A stretch of 64,000 nt of DNA from Pandoraea communis (GCF_902459745.1 NZ_CABPSJ010000007.1:1-64000), one strand, 5' to 3'. Shown: positions 16,501 to 24,477, counted from the stretch's first letter. Numbers and translations are program-made. Notes: generated from the sequence alone by a model not told the origin.

Positions 16501-19500
16501 TTCACGCCGTCGCTGATGACGATGCTGATCGTGCGCGTGCCGAGCGCGGCGTTGACGGGGGCCGAGAACTGCAGGTTGTCGAGCACGGTCTGCCATTGCG
16601 CGAGCGTGCCGCCGGTCGAGGTGATCGTCAATGTGCCGCTGACGCCGTCGAAAGTCATGGTCATGCCGTTGGTCAGCGTCGAGAGCGGCAAGCCGAAGCC
16701 GAGCGTGTCGCCGCTTTGCATTCCTGAGCTGATCCGGGCCGTGATCGACATCGACACCAGCGTCGAGCCGCTCACGTTCAGGTCGGTCAGCGTGATGCCG
16801 CTGTCGATCGACGTGGCCGTCTGGCCCGGCAGGTAGTTCAAGCTGCTGCCCGACGCGCCGAGCACCGGGGTCTGGTGGGTCGCGTTCACCACGATGACCT
16901 TGCTCGAACTGGCGCTGGACTTCGTGCCGTCGTTGGCGATGAAGGTGATGACGCGGTTGGCGGTTTGCGGCACGGCGGCCGTGTCGGTGTAGGTGATCGA
17001 GCGCAGCGCGGCCTGCCACTGCGCGCGGCTCGCGCTACCGGCCGAGGTCAGCGCGAGGGTGCCGGTGCCGGCGTCGAAGTGCGCCTGGATGTCGCCGAAC
17101 GAGCCGCTGCCGAGCGCGAGCACATCCTCGCCGCTCCGATAGTTGCCGGTGATCGCCACCGTGGCCGACGCCAGGGTGGGGCTGTCCGAGTCGGTCAGCG
17201 TCACGCTGGCATCGACCACGATCGGCGTGGACGGGGCATTGTCGGCCGAGGTGAAGGTAGTACTGCCGCCGGAGTTGGTCACGATCGGCGTCTGGTCGGT
17301 CAGCACCACGTCGATGGCGCGCTGGAACGAGGCGCTGACCTTCACGCCGTCGGTGACGACGAAGTTGATGACACGCTGCGTGGTGCCGGGCGTCGCGGCC
17401 GAATCGGTAAACCGGATCGAGCTCAGCGCGGACTGCCATTGCGCGAGCGTGGCCGAGCCGCCCGTCGAGGTCAGCACCAACACGCCGTTCGAGTACGTGC
17501 CCGCGATGTTGCCCATCGTCGAGCCGTCGTTGGCGAACAGCAGCGTGTCGCCAATCGAGTCGTAACCGCTCGCGATCGCGATGTTGGCCTGGGTCAGCGT
17601 GCTGTTGTCGCGGTCCGAGAGCGTGATGCCGGAATCGATGACGATCGGCGTGGCCGGGACGTTGTCGCCCTGCGTGAACGTGGCGCTGCCTGACGAACCG
17701 CGGATGATTGGCGTTTGATCGGTGTCGGCCACGGTCACGGTGGAGGTGACTGCCGCGCTGAGCTTGGTGCCGTCGCTCACCACGAAGCTCACGGTGCGCG
17801 CACCGGTGCCCGGCGTGATGGCCGTCGAACTGTAGGTGACGGCCTGCAGTGCGTTCCGCCACTGCGCGAGCGTGGCTACGTTGCCCGACGAAGTCAGCGT
17901 CAGCACACCACCCGTATAGCTCGCCAGAATATTCCCGTACAGCGCCGCGTTTGTGTTAGTGAACGCGAGCACGTCTGTCGGCTCGTAATGGCTCGTGAGC
18001 GTCACCACGGCCTGCTGAAGCGGCCCGCCATCGAGATCGGAGACGGTGATGGCGTTGTTGACCGGCACCGGCGTCGAGGCGACGTTGTCGCCGGTCACGA
18101 ACGCGGTGGTATTGCCGCCGGCGCCGAGCACAGGCGTCTGGTCGGTGGCCGTGATTGTGATGGAGCGCGTCGCGACGTTGCTCGCCGCGGTGCCATCGTT
18201 GAACGAGAACGACACCGTGCGCGTGGTGGTCGAGAGGGTGGGCGAGGTCTGCGTGCTGAAGAACGTAACCGACTGCAGCGCGGCCTGCCAGTTGGCGATG
18301 CTCGGCGAGCCGGAACCGGTCAAGAGCAGAATGCCGGTCGTGCCGTCGTAGCTGCCGGTGATGCCGTTCTGCGCGACGAACGACAACTGGTCGCCGCTCT
18401 GCACATTGGTGATGCGCACCGTTGCGGTGACCGCCGAGGCCGAGCCGGGATCGGAGATCGTAATGCCCGGATCGACCGCCACCGCGGTGCCGCCCACACC
18501 GTTGTCGCTCGAGGCCCAGGCGGCGATGCCGCCGCTGGTGGTCACGCTCGGGCTGTTGTCGATGTAGGCGAGGTTGTTGAGCGTGGGCTGGAAGGGGCCG
18601 GAGTCGTTCAGGTCGATCAGCGAGAACGAGACGATATTGTTGAAGGCGCTGCCGAGCTGGTTCTGGTTCGACACGGGGCCAGTGAAGTTGCCGATGCCCG
18701 CTGTGGCAAGCGGGATCAGGGCGCTTTTTGAGCCGTTCGCGTAGTTGGCCTGTATGTACAGGTCGCCGTTGAACGAACTGAGGTCGAAGCTCTGCAGGCT
18801 GAACACGTGGCCGTTGGAGAGCGAGATCGTGACGTTGCGGATCGGCGAGGCGCCGTTTGCATTGATTTCCAGCACGCCGTCCGTGGGCGACACGGAGATG
18901 TCGCTCGGGTAAGGCCAGTTCGAGGCGTTGTATGCGAAGGTATTGGTCGGCCGGTCCAACGTGTAGACGAGGCCGTTGAGCGTGAACTGCGACTGGCCGA
19001 TCGCCTGCCAATTGTTGGCGGCCGGGGAGTCGTAGGTTTCCGTCGTCACGCCGAGCAGTTCATTGAACTGCGCCTGGGCGCTGGTCGATTCGTTCAGCGC
19101 GGTGCGGACGTTGCCGACCTGATATTCGAGCGTCCAGTTGCCCCCCAGCGCAGCCGAACCGGTGGCGTCGGTGGAGGCGGCCACATTCAGGTGCGTGAGG
19201 GCGGCGATCTTTTGCACCAGCGCCTGACCGTCGGCCTGTTGGGCGACGTCGCAGCCGTAGATCAGGAAATCGCCGCCGGCTTTCATCGCCGCGCCGATTT
19301 GCGCGAGCTGCGTGCCGTAGCCGGAAAAGTCGCTGTTGGTGAGCCAGGTCGACCCGACTTGAATCATCCCGTCCGAGCCGTGCGAGATCAGGCTGATCGA
19401 TTCGACACGTTGGTGCGCCTGGAGGTACTGGGCGATCTGCGCGAGGCCGTCCGTATTGGCGTCGAGCACCACATACTGCGTGCCTGCGGGCAAGCCTGCG

Positions 19501-19931
19501 ATCAGCACCTGATAGTTGGCCACGCTCGGATCGATGAACACGACCTGCGTTTGCGTAATTTGCGTGGCGTGGACGGCGCTTGGCGCATCGTTCTGTGCGG
19601 CGCCGGTCTGCGACTTGTCCGGCGCGCTCGCCCCGGAAGCGCGGGCGTCGCCTGCAGCGTTCGTCGCGGCCGAGGCGCTCTGGTCGGGCGGCGCACTCGC
19701 CGTCGCGTTGCCGGACGCACGAACCGACGTATCCGTGTGCGTCTCGGTGGCACTGTGACTGTCGGTGTGAGCCGGGTCCTGGGCGTGCGGTTGCGCGGCG
19801 ACAGCCGCTACCGACGCGTCGTAGACCACGCGGGGTTCGAGTGCGAGCAACAACGGGGAAGCCGCAACGCGCGGCCCGGGGCGGTCGGCAATTTGCTGCT
19901 CGCGCGCGAACCACTGTTTGATGATCTTCAT
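13509..19931 (-). CDS. giant LEPR / DUF4347 repeat protein, probable secreted adhesin
   Basis: This 2140-residue protein starts MKIIKQWFAREQQIADRP (AAGGAG upstream of ATG 19931). Residues 31-34 are LEPR within LALEPRVVYDAS, the N-terminal motif of LEPR-type large exported proteins. After a low-complexity Ala/Thr/Ser stretch comes a DUF4347 domain (about 125-290) with SLISHGSDG (His184) and LIYGCDVA (Cys227). Ten cadherin/Ig-like repeats of about 140-144 residues follow, each with the pattern DQTP...GDN...STP...GEDVL...TMGNI...LAQWQAAL. A final Ig-like domain contains LPPWLHFDAARDVLTGTP. There is no classical signal peptide, as expected for one-step export. The operon partners (TolC, three adaptors) should export it. 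A role in adhesion or biofilm is inferred from the architecture. Confidence 0.9.
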   Translation of the reverse strand: MKIIKQWFAREQQIADRPGPRVAASPLLLALEPRVVYDASVAAVAAQPHAQDPAHTDSHSATETHTDTSVRASGNATASAPPDQSASAATNAAGDARASGASAPDKSQTGAAQNDAPSAVHATQITQTQVVFIDPSVANYQVLIAGLPAGTQYVVLDANTDGLAQIAQYLQAHQRVESISLISHGSDGMIQVGSTWLTNSDFSGYGTQLAQIGAAMKAGGDFLIYGCDVAQQADGQALVQKIAALTHLNVAASTDATGSAALGGNWTLEYQVGNVRTALNESTSAQAQFNELLGVTTETYDSPAANNWQAIGQSQFTLNGLVYTLDRPTNTFAYNASNWPYPSDISVSPTDGVLEINANGASPIRNVTISLSNGHVFSLQSFDLSSFNGDLYIQANYANGSKSALIPLATAGIGNFTGPVSNQNQLGSAFNNIVSFSLIDLNDSGPFQPTLNNLAYIDNSPSVTTSGGIAAWASSDNGVGGTAVAVDPGITISDPGSASAVTATVRITNVQSGDQLSFVAQNGITGSYDGTTGILLLTGSGSPSIANWQAALQSVTFFSTQTSPTLSTTTRTVSFSFNDGTAASNVATRSITITATDQTPVLGAGGNTTAFVTGDNVASTPVPVNNAITVSDLDGGPLQQAVVTLTSHYEPTDVLAFTNTNAALYGNILASYTGGVLTLTSSGNVATLAQWRNALQAVTYSSTAITPGTGARTVSFVVSDGTKLSAAVTSTVTVADTDQTPIIRGSSGSATFTQGDNVPATPIVIDSGITLSDRDNSTLTQANIAIASGYDSIGDTLLFANDGSTMGNIAGTYSNGVLVLTSTGGSATLAQWQSALSSIRFTDSAATPGTTQRVINFVVTDGVKVSASFQRAIDVVLTDQTPIVTNSGGSTTFTSADNAPSTPIVVDASVTLTDSDSPTLASATVAITGNYRSGEDVLALGSGSFGDIQAHFDAGTGTLALTSAGSASRAQWQAALRSITYTDTAAVPQTANRVITFIANDGTKSSASSSKVIVVNATHQTPVLGASGSSLNYLPGQTATSIDSGITLTDLNVSGSTLVSMSITARISSGMQSGDTLGFGLPLSTLTNGMTMTFDGVSGTLTITSTGGTLAQWQTVLDNLQFSAPVNAALGTRTISIVISDGVKTSTALDHSVNVISSAPALASASTGSVSFVASDNSAALPVAIDPNLTVADPLGNVVDSAVVAITGNLHTGEDVLSFVNDGLTMGNITGSYSPSTGVLTLTSSGGSATLGQWQAALRTVAYTDTRVTPNSATRTVSFSLNAGSQFSNVLTRSIAVSPTDQTPLLTSGSTGSAAFVAGDNTVSTPVAIDTNIVVSDLDNATLSSATVQLGAGFHQGEDVLGFINNAATMGNITASYDAAHGTLTLTSSGASATLAQWQAALHAVTYTDTAITPALVSRTVSFTVSDGTKTSAPITRTVSVANTDQTPIVHSTNSGAAVFTSAETGPSTPIAVDTGIVLSDLDNTTLASATVQIGTGFHAGEDTLSFLNDGLTMGNVTGSYNPATGTLTLTSVGSSATLQQWQNALRAVTYTDSASSPDRATRVIGFAVNDGVKTSAVHSRSVGITVPDQAPLISSRSTGTASFVAGDNVASTPVAIDTGIALSDADNGTLASAVVQIGTGFHAGEDVLGFRNDGSMGNIMGAYNASTGMLTLSSAGATATVAQWQAALRAVTYTDTAVTPNTATRSIGFSVNDGTKSSLSFSRDVSVTATHQTPLLSADNAALRYTADGKPTSSVSVGTGITLVDRNDTPPTSATVAISGGFDPAHDVLTFAPGAATGDIASNYDAVRGVLTLRSASGTATLAQWQAAIQAVAYRDTQISNKDGTRTLTFVLSDAAANSAPLTRTLQINAGQDPVGSPILPKPQPGPVGVPNVVAPPAVSDHRNPLILSDLNGQNDAVSNPTIVLNALDTMRGIGIVSPRATFTFAAHGAIDASLGNTHVSALDPIVMPHDAQTTPPPRTLPAVDVSPVRQTGNGFALPIAPLLQVPSSAPGAAAHDNQVVITLADGAPLPPWLHFDAARDVLTGTPPAGVHSVQVTLLVRDAAGNLTRREVTLHFDAKKADRATNGANPQGRNVAPAPEHAALPAAKASLATQFANARAALHVATPAEGSLGPARSRA
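14310..18560 (-). repeat. ten tandem coding repeats of about 420-432 bp
   Basis: The motif Asp/His-Gln-Thr-Pro or a close variant recurs at about 18560, 18143, 17721, 17297, 16877, 16457, 16032, 15599, 15167 and 14738, giving a period of 417-433 bases and ending near 14310. Units differ enough at the DNA level to be stable, but the last four or five (about 14300-16050) are visibly closer to each other, which suggests later duplication of that part. Confidence 0.9.
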
Positions 19932-19997
19932 GGCAATGCTCTCCTTACAGTTGCCTGCGCCAGATAACGAGCTATTGATGCTGGAATGGGGGGGGCT

Positions 19998-20019
19998 GCC
20001 GACGCCGGTGTGCGTCGGC
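19998..20019 (-). promoter_or_regulatory. hairpin just upstream of the giant gene start
   Basis: GCCGACGC and GCGTCGGC form a perfect 8-bp stem around a six-base loop, 67 bases before the start codon. It would fold in the mRNA leader; there is no T-run, so termination is unlikely. Confidence 0.5.
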
Positions 20020-20173
20020 GGGCACATGAATTCAGGCGCGCGTAAGTGGGCGTCTTCCTGCGAATGTCGCAGAGGCGCCATCACTTCGGGATCTTCCTGT
20101 TAGCAGATAAGCCGGTGCCGTTTGGCAGGCGAGCCGGCGGATACATGCGGTGCGCCGAAGGCGGGGAGCTAGT

Positions 20174-20257
20174 CCTATCGTCGGTCGGCGAGACGATAGG
20201 CATCTGTCCGGGCGCTGCACTTCGCCCGTCGTGCAGGGTAGAGCTAACACTTTGCGT
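20174..20257 (-). promoter_or_regulatory. structured leader segment of the giant-protein operon
   Basis: On the minus strand this contains, in order, ACGCAAAG (20257-20250), a hairpin CUGCAC/GUGCAG (20236-20231 with 20220-20215), a competing hairpin CGGGCG/CGCCCG (20228-20223 with 20214-20209), and a perfect 9-bp hairpin CCTATCGTC/GACGATAGG (20200-20192 with 20182-20174, given here in plus-strand order). The two middle stems share bases and cannot both form, the layout of a switch. The leader from 19932 to about 20500 is long and has no supported gene. Confidence 0.4.
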
Positions 20258-20443
20258 TTCCCTTGGGCGTTGGCCCCGACGCCCAGTCGTTCGCTCACGC
20301 ATGGCTCGTGGCCGCGTGCGTGGAGCCATTTATCGTTATGTCGTCGGGCTGCGGCCGGTTCCCCCCGTATCGCGCCCTACCCCTTGTTGCAAACGCCACA
20401 GCGGCCGCGTTTTCCCGTGTCGGGTTTAGTTTTGTCCAGACAA

Positions 20444-20459
20444 TCCGAACATGTTCGGA
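20444..20459. promoter_or_regulatory. perfect 16-bp palindrome, candidate operator
   Basis: TCCGAACATGTTCGGA is fully self-complementary and lies about 510 bases upstream of the giant gene start, next to an AT-rich block (20505-20535). A TTGACG hexamer on the minus strand (20486-20481) lies just before it. The regulator is not known to me. Confidence 0.45.
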
Positions 20460-20683
20460 ACTTTCTCTTCTTTGGCAGGTCGTCAATCTAGCCGAATTTA
20501 ATGACATTCGGTAAAAAAACTATAAAAAATGATAGGGTATTTTCCCGCAGTCTGGGGTTGACCGATTTGGCTCCGGCGAACCGTCCGCTGCGACCGGTTC
20601 GGCAATGGTCGAGCGAGACGTGGGTTGGCATGGTCAGCGTGTTTGCGCGGATGTAAAAACGCGACGTCAAGGGTGGTCGAGCA

Positions 20684-21012
20684 AGCATCGCGCCAGAGAA
20701 GCTGATGCGGGCGATGCTGCAAGTACTGTACTCGACTCGCAGCGAACGGATGCTGATGGAGCGGATTTCCTACAACATGCTGTTTCGCTGTTTCGCTGGT
20801 TTGCCGGCTTGGCGATGGACGACGCCGTGCGGGATGCCTCGACCTTCAGCAACAATCGCGACCGCTTGATGGCCCGCGACGTCCTGGTGGCGCTGGTCAA
20901 TGAGACGGTCGAGACGGCGCACCAACGGCTACCTGTCGGGCGAGCATTTCAGTGTGGACGGCCCGCTCATTCACACGTGGGCCGCTCACAAGCCGGACGG
21001 GAGTCATCGTGA
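20684..21012 (+). pseudogene. IS5-type transposase remnant with frameshifts
   Basis: Read in three frames, this gives SIAPEKLMRAMLQVLYSTRS, ERMLMERISYNMLFR, then FAGLAMDDAVRDASTFSNNR, then NGYLSGEHFSVDGPLIHTWA, in the order found in the N-terminal half of IS5-family transposases. The first shift comes from a direct 8-bp duplication, TTTCGCTG at 20783-20790 and again at 20791-20798; removing one copy restores the frame. A second shift lies near 20915. The catalytic C-terminal half and the IS ends are missing, so it is dead. Confidence 0.8.
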
Positions 21013-21016
21013 AATG

Positions 21017-21040
21017 AAAAAAGAGGCGCCGAAGCGCCCC
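21017..21040 (-). terminator. rho-independent terminator after puuD
   Basis: On the minus strand GGGGCGC, TTCG loop, GCGCCTC, then TTTTTT. It lies 35 bases after the puuD stop and abuts the transposase remnant. Confidence 0.9.
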
Positions 21041-21074
21041 AACATGGGTCCAGCAAGACGGCCGGTCGTGGCCG

Positions 21075-22280
21075 TTATTGTTGTGCGCCGCCGTTGAACC
21101 ATGCCGCGATTTTCTGGCGTTCGTCGTCGGTCATCTGGGTCACGTTGCCCAGCGGCATCGACTTGAGCGCCACGGCTTGCTGATAGATACGCTGAGCGTT
21201 CTGAGAGATCTCGGCCGGTGTATCGAACATCACCCCCGCCGGAGCGCTGCCCATCATCGTCGGCTTGGCCGAGTGGCAGGTGGCGCAGCGTTGCGTCAAG
21301 ATCGGCTGGATCTCCGAGAGCTTCACGGCCGGGGCCGCAGCTTCACCGTGCACACCGGCGGCCGGTGCCGGGGCGGGGCGCGGTGCGGCGAAGACGGCAA
21401 CGCCGGCGAGCAGCGCGGCGCCAACCACCGGCAGCGCGTACAGGTTCTTGCCGGAATGACGCAGCACGAAAAACTGACGGATCATCGCGCCTGCGGCCAT
21501 GATGATCGTGAGTATTACCCAGCTGTACGGATTGCTGTACGTGAACGCATAGTGGTTGCTGATCATGATGAACACGACCGGCAGCGTGAAATACGTGTTG
21601 TGCACCGAACGCTGCTTGCCCAGCTTGCCCCAGATCGGGTTTGGGACTTCGCCCTTCGACAGGGCATCGACGCTCTTGCGCTGCCCCGGAATGATCCAGA
21701 AGAACACGTTGGCCGACATCGACGTCGCCATCATGGCGCCCACGATCAGGAACGCGGCACGACCCGCGAAGATATGCGTCGTGGCATAGGTTGCCGCGAC
21801 CACGAACAGCGCAACGCCAATCCCCAGCACGCGCTCGTTCTTGCCCAGCATGCGGCACAGGAAGTCATAGACGAACCAGCCGCCGATCAGGAACGCCACC
21901 GCGAGGCCGACGGCCTGACCCGGTTGCAGATCCATTACATTCTTATCGATCAGGTAAGTCTGCGGTTGCAGCAGATACAGCACACAGAACAGGGCAAAGC
22001 CCGAGAGCCAGGTCGTGTACGACTTCCACTTCGACCAGTGCAGGTCTTCCGGCATCTGCGGCGGTGAGTTCAGATACTTCTGGGCGTGGTAAAAACCGCC
22101 GCCGTGCACCGACCACATCTCACCGAACACGCCTTTTTGCCGGTCTTCCGCCGCCTTGGGCGGCTTCAGACCGTTGTCCAGCATCACGAAATAGAACGAC
22201 TCGCCAATCCAGGCAATGGCTGCCACCACATGCAGCCAGCGCAGCAACAGATTGACCCAGTCGGTAATAAACGCTTCCAT
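21075..22280 (-). CDS. puuD: urate hydroxylase PuuD
   Basis: This 401-residue inner-membrane protein begins MEAFITDWVNLLLRWLHVVA and has about eight hydrophobic helices followed by a C-terminal cytochrome c domain with the haem motif CATCH and a later Met (near KSMPLGNVTQM). PuuD oxidises urate to 5-hydroxyisourate using the membrane electron chain in place of a soluble uricase. A GAGGAG site precedes ATG 22280. The gene lies 41 bases after uraH, whose product uses its reaction product, so the two form an operon. Confidence 0.95.
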   Translation of the reverse strand: MEAFITDWVNLLLRWLHVVAAIAWIGESFYFVMLDNGLKPPKAAEDRQKGVFGEMWSVHGGGFYHAQKYLNSPPQMPEDLHWSKWKSYTTWLSGFALFCVLYLLQPQTYLIDKNVMDLQPGQAVGLAVAFLIGGWFVYDFLCRMLGKNERVLGIGVALFVVAATYATTHIFAGRAAFLIVGAMMATSMSANVFFWIIPGQRKSVDALSKGEVPNPIWGKLGKQRSVHNTYFTLPVVFIMISNHYAFTYSNPYSWVILTIIMAAGAMIRQFFVLRHSGKNLYALPVVGAALLAGVAVFAAPRPAPAPAAGVHGEAAAPAVKLSEIQPILTQRCATCHSAKPTMMGSAPAGVMFDTPAEISQNAQRIYQQAVALKSMPLGNVTQMTDDERQKIAAWFNGGAQQ

Positions 22281-22321
22281 CTTATGTTCTCCTCAACTGC
22301 CTGACGTTCACGGCTCGCGCT

Positions 22322-22672
22322 TCAACTGCCGCGATACGTGGAAAAGCTCCACGGCGAAACCAGAAGGGGCACGTGGTAATGCTGGGCAGGCTCGGCAATG
22401 CCGAAGCGCAGCACAACGCGATCGACAAAGCGCGGCGAAGGAACGTCCACGCCCTGCGCGGCAAAATAGTCGCCCGCGTGAAATACCAATTCATATTCGC
22501 CGGCGACGAACGCTTCGCCTTCGAGCAGTGGCTTGTCGCAGCGGCCGTCGCTGTTGGTTTGCACGTCGCGCAGCAAACGGCGCTCGCCGTCCACGCGCCA
22601 CAACTCGACACGGATGCCCGCGCCGGGCTTGCCGTGAGAGGTATCAAGTACGTGGGTAGTCAGTCGTCCCAT
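22322..22672 (-). CDS. uraH: hydroxyisourate hydrolase (transthyretin-like)
   Basis: The protein is 116 residues, the family size. Both signatures are present: HVLDTSHGKPG at the N-terminus and the C-terminal tetrapeptide YRGS. The tetrameric enzyme hydrolyses 5-hydroxyisourate to OHCU. The start ATG 22672 has AGGAG a few bases upstream. It is first in the uraH-puuD operon, transcribed away from the permease gene. Confidence 0.96.
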   Translation of the reverse strand: MGRLTTHVLDTSHGKPGAGIRVELWRVDGERRLLRDVQTNSDGRCDKPLLEGEAFVAGEYELVFHAGDYFAAQGVDVPSPRFVDRVVLRFGIAEPAQHYHVPLLVSPWSFSTYRGS

Positions 22673-23109
22673 GGTGTCTCCTGTGATGGATGGGTGCATT
22701 GTAGGGAGATGGCGGCCGGACAACGGGCGCAATACCAAAGATAAAAACGCGCACATACCATGTCACGCCAGACAAAAAGCCGACGGCCATCAATAGGGGG
22801 TGCGCGTGTGTGGAGAGTACGCCGCACGCGTCGAATTTGGCATTTTTTTGGACCACTACTTGCTTCTGTTATCCGGGCTATAACAACCGAAATATGAAGT
22901 GCTGTAGCGACGGCAGGCCCATCGCCCGGAAAGCCCAATGGCGACGTGCGTCGTTGGGGAAAACCCGAGACGCATGATAAGCATTCATGCATACGTTCCA
23001 TGGAAAAAACACTATAGCCCCCGGTGGTCTTGTCGCAAAAGGCGTCGACCTGCACCATTGAACCACCCCAAAAATATCAATCAGACAGCCCCCCAGGGAC
23101 GGAGACGCA
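22673..23109. promoter_or_regulatory. divergent promoter region for uraH-puuD and the permease-deaminase pair
   Basis: The 437-base gap separates two divergent purine operons and contains no supported gene. It is AT-richer than its surroundings around 22845-23000. I could not fix promoter hexamers or a convincing operator. The nearby LysR gene (26008-26946) is a plausible regulator. Confidence 0.55.
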
Positions 23110-24477
23110 ATGAGTGTGACAACGAAAGCCGTCGATCCGGTCGACGAACGACTGCCGATCGCAAAATTGTTCATGCTGGGCCTGCAACATGTGCTGGTGA
23201 TGTATGCGGGTGCGGTGGCCGTGCCGCTGATCATCGGCGGCGCCCTTGGCTTGCCCAAGGATCAGATTGCCTTTCTTATTTCCGCCGACCTGATGTGCTG
23301 CGGCATTGCGACGTTGCTGCAAAGCGTAGGCGTGGGCCGGTTCGGTATTCGTATGCCCGTCATCATGGCCGTGACCTTCGCGGCCGTCGGTCCGATGCTC
23401 GCCATCGGCACCAACCCGTCGCTGGGCCTGCCGGGCATCTTCGGGGCGACGATCGCCTCGGGCATCATCGGCACACTCATTGCGCCGGTCATCGGCAAGT
23501 TGTTGCGCTTTTTCCCGCCGATTGTCACCGGGATCGTGATCACGTCCATCGGCCTGACGATCATCGGCGTCGGCATCAACTGGGCCGCAGGTGGGGTGGG
23601 CAACCCCGATTACGGCGACCCCGTCTATCTGGGCGTGTCGTTCGCGGTGCTGATCTTTATCTTGCTGATTACGCGTTTCGTGAAGGGCTTCTTCTCGAAT
23701 ATCGCCGTGCTGCTGGGCATTCTGTTCGGCTTCGCGATCGCGCTGATGCTGCACAAGGTGAATTTCGACGGCCTGGATCACGTGAAGTGGTTCGACGTTG
23801 TGCTGCCGTTCCATTTCGGCATGCCGGTGTTCGATCCGTGGGCAATCGTTACGCTCACTATCGTGATTCTGATTACGTTCATCGAATCGACGGGGATGTT
23901 TCTGGCGCTCGGCGAGATCGTCGGCAAGCCGGTGGACGAGAAGGCGCTGGTGGCCGGTCTGCGTGTCGATGGCGTGGCCACCGTGATCGGAGGTGTGTTC
24001 AACACGTTCCCGCACACCTCGTTTTCGCAGAACATCGGTCTCGTGGGCGTTACGGGCGTGAAGAGCCGCTGGGTCTGCGCTTCAGCCGGTGTCATCCTGC
24101 TGGTTTTCGGACTGATCCCCAAGATGTCGGTGATCGTCGCCTCGATTCCGCAATTCGTGCTGGGCGGGGCGGGCGTGGTCATGTTCGGCATGGTGCTCGC
24201 CACGGGCATCAAGATCCTGTCCAAGGTCGATTACTCGCATAACCGCTACAACCTGTACATTGTGGCCATCAGCATCGGTATGGCGATGATCCCGGTCGCG
24301 TCGAACAAGTTCTTCGCGAAGATGCCCGAGCAACTCGCGCCGCTGCTGCACAGTGGAATTCTGCTCGCCACGCTTTCGGCCGTGATTCTGAACGCTTACT
24401 TCAATGGCTTCAAAGCCCCGGCGGCCAACGCTCATGGTGAGAAGAACGGTACAGGCATGGGGCTGGAGGCGCACTGA
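23110..24477 (+). CDS. NCS2-family purine (urate/xanthine type) permease
   Basis: This 455-residue protein has about 14 hydrophobic segments. NCS2 marks are LGLQHVLVMYAGAVAVPLII near the N-terminus, FIESTGMFLALGEI, and the signature SFSQNIGLVGVTGVKSR (Q-N-x-G-x(4)-T-x(3)-S-R). Members import uracil, xanthine or urate with protons. The next gene overlaps its stop by one base (TGATG) and encodes 8-oxoguanine deaminase, so urate, xanthine or an oxidised purine is the likely substrate. It begins a GGAGACGCA stretch downstream of the divergent promoter region. Confidence 0.9.
   Translation: MSVTTKAVDPVDERLPIAKLFMLGLQHVLVMYAGAVAVPLIIGGALGLPKDQIAFLISADLMCCGIATLLQSVGVGRFGIRMPVIMAVTFAAVGPMLAIGTNPSLGLPGIFGATIASGIIGTLIAPVIGKLLRFFPPIVTGIVITSIGLTIIGVGINWAAGGVGNPDYGDPVYLGVSFAVLIFILLITRFVKGFFSNIAVLLGILFGFAIALMLHKVNFDGLDHVKWFDVVLPFHFGMPVFDPWAIVTLTIVILITFIESTGMFLALGEIVGKPVDEKALVAGLRVDGVATVIGGVFNTFPHTSFSQNIGLVGVTGVKSRWVCASAGVILLVFGLIPKMSVIVASIPQFVLGGAGVVMFGMVLATGIKILSKVDYSHNRYNLYIVAISIGMAMIPVASNKFFAKMPEQLAPLLHSGILLATLSAVILNAYFNGFKAPAANAHGEKNGTGMGLEAH

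Noticed and set aside
15195-16727. 510-codon plus-strand frame opposite the repeat region
   Set aside because: It repeats with the same period as the giant gene and reads as Arg/Gly-rich noise; it is a shadow.
14310-18560. Tandem repeats as a possible CRISPR-like array
   Set aside because: The units are 417-433 bases, coding, in one frame and divergent. CRISPR repeats are short and near-identical with unique spacers.
20209-20236. H-type pseudoknot made of the two overlapping stems
   Set aside because: The second and third stem strands would be directly joined with no loop to cross a 6-bp groove, so both stems cannot form at once. I kept only the alternative-stem reading.
20240-20330. Firm call of a c-di-GMP-I (GEMM) riboswitch
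   Set aside because: ACGCAAAG is present, but the flanking GGCAAACC-type helix and downstream tetraloop receptor were not found, so only a weak structural note was reported.
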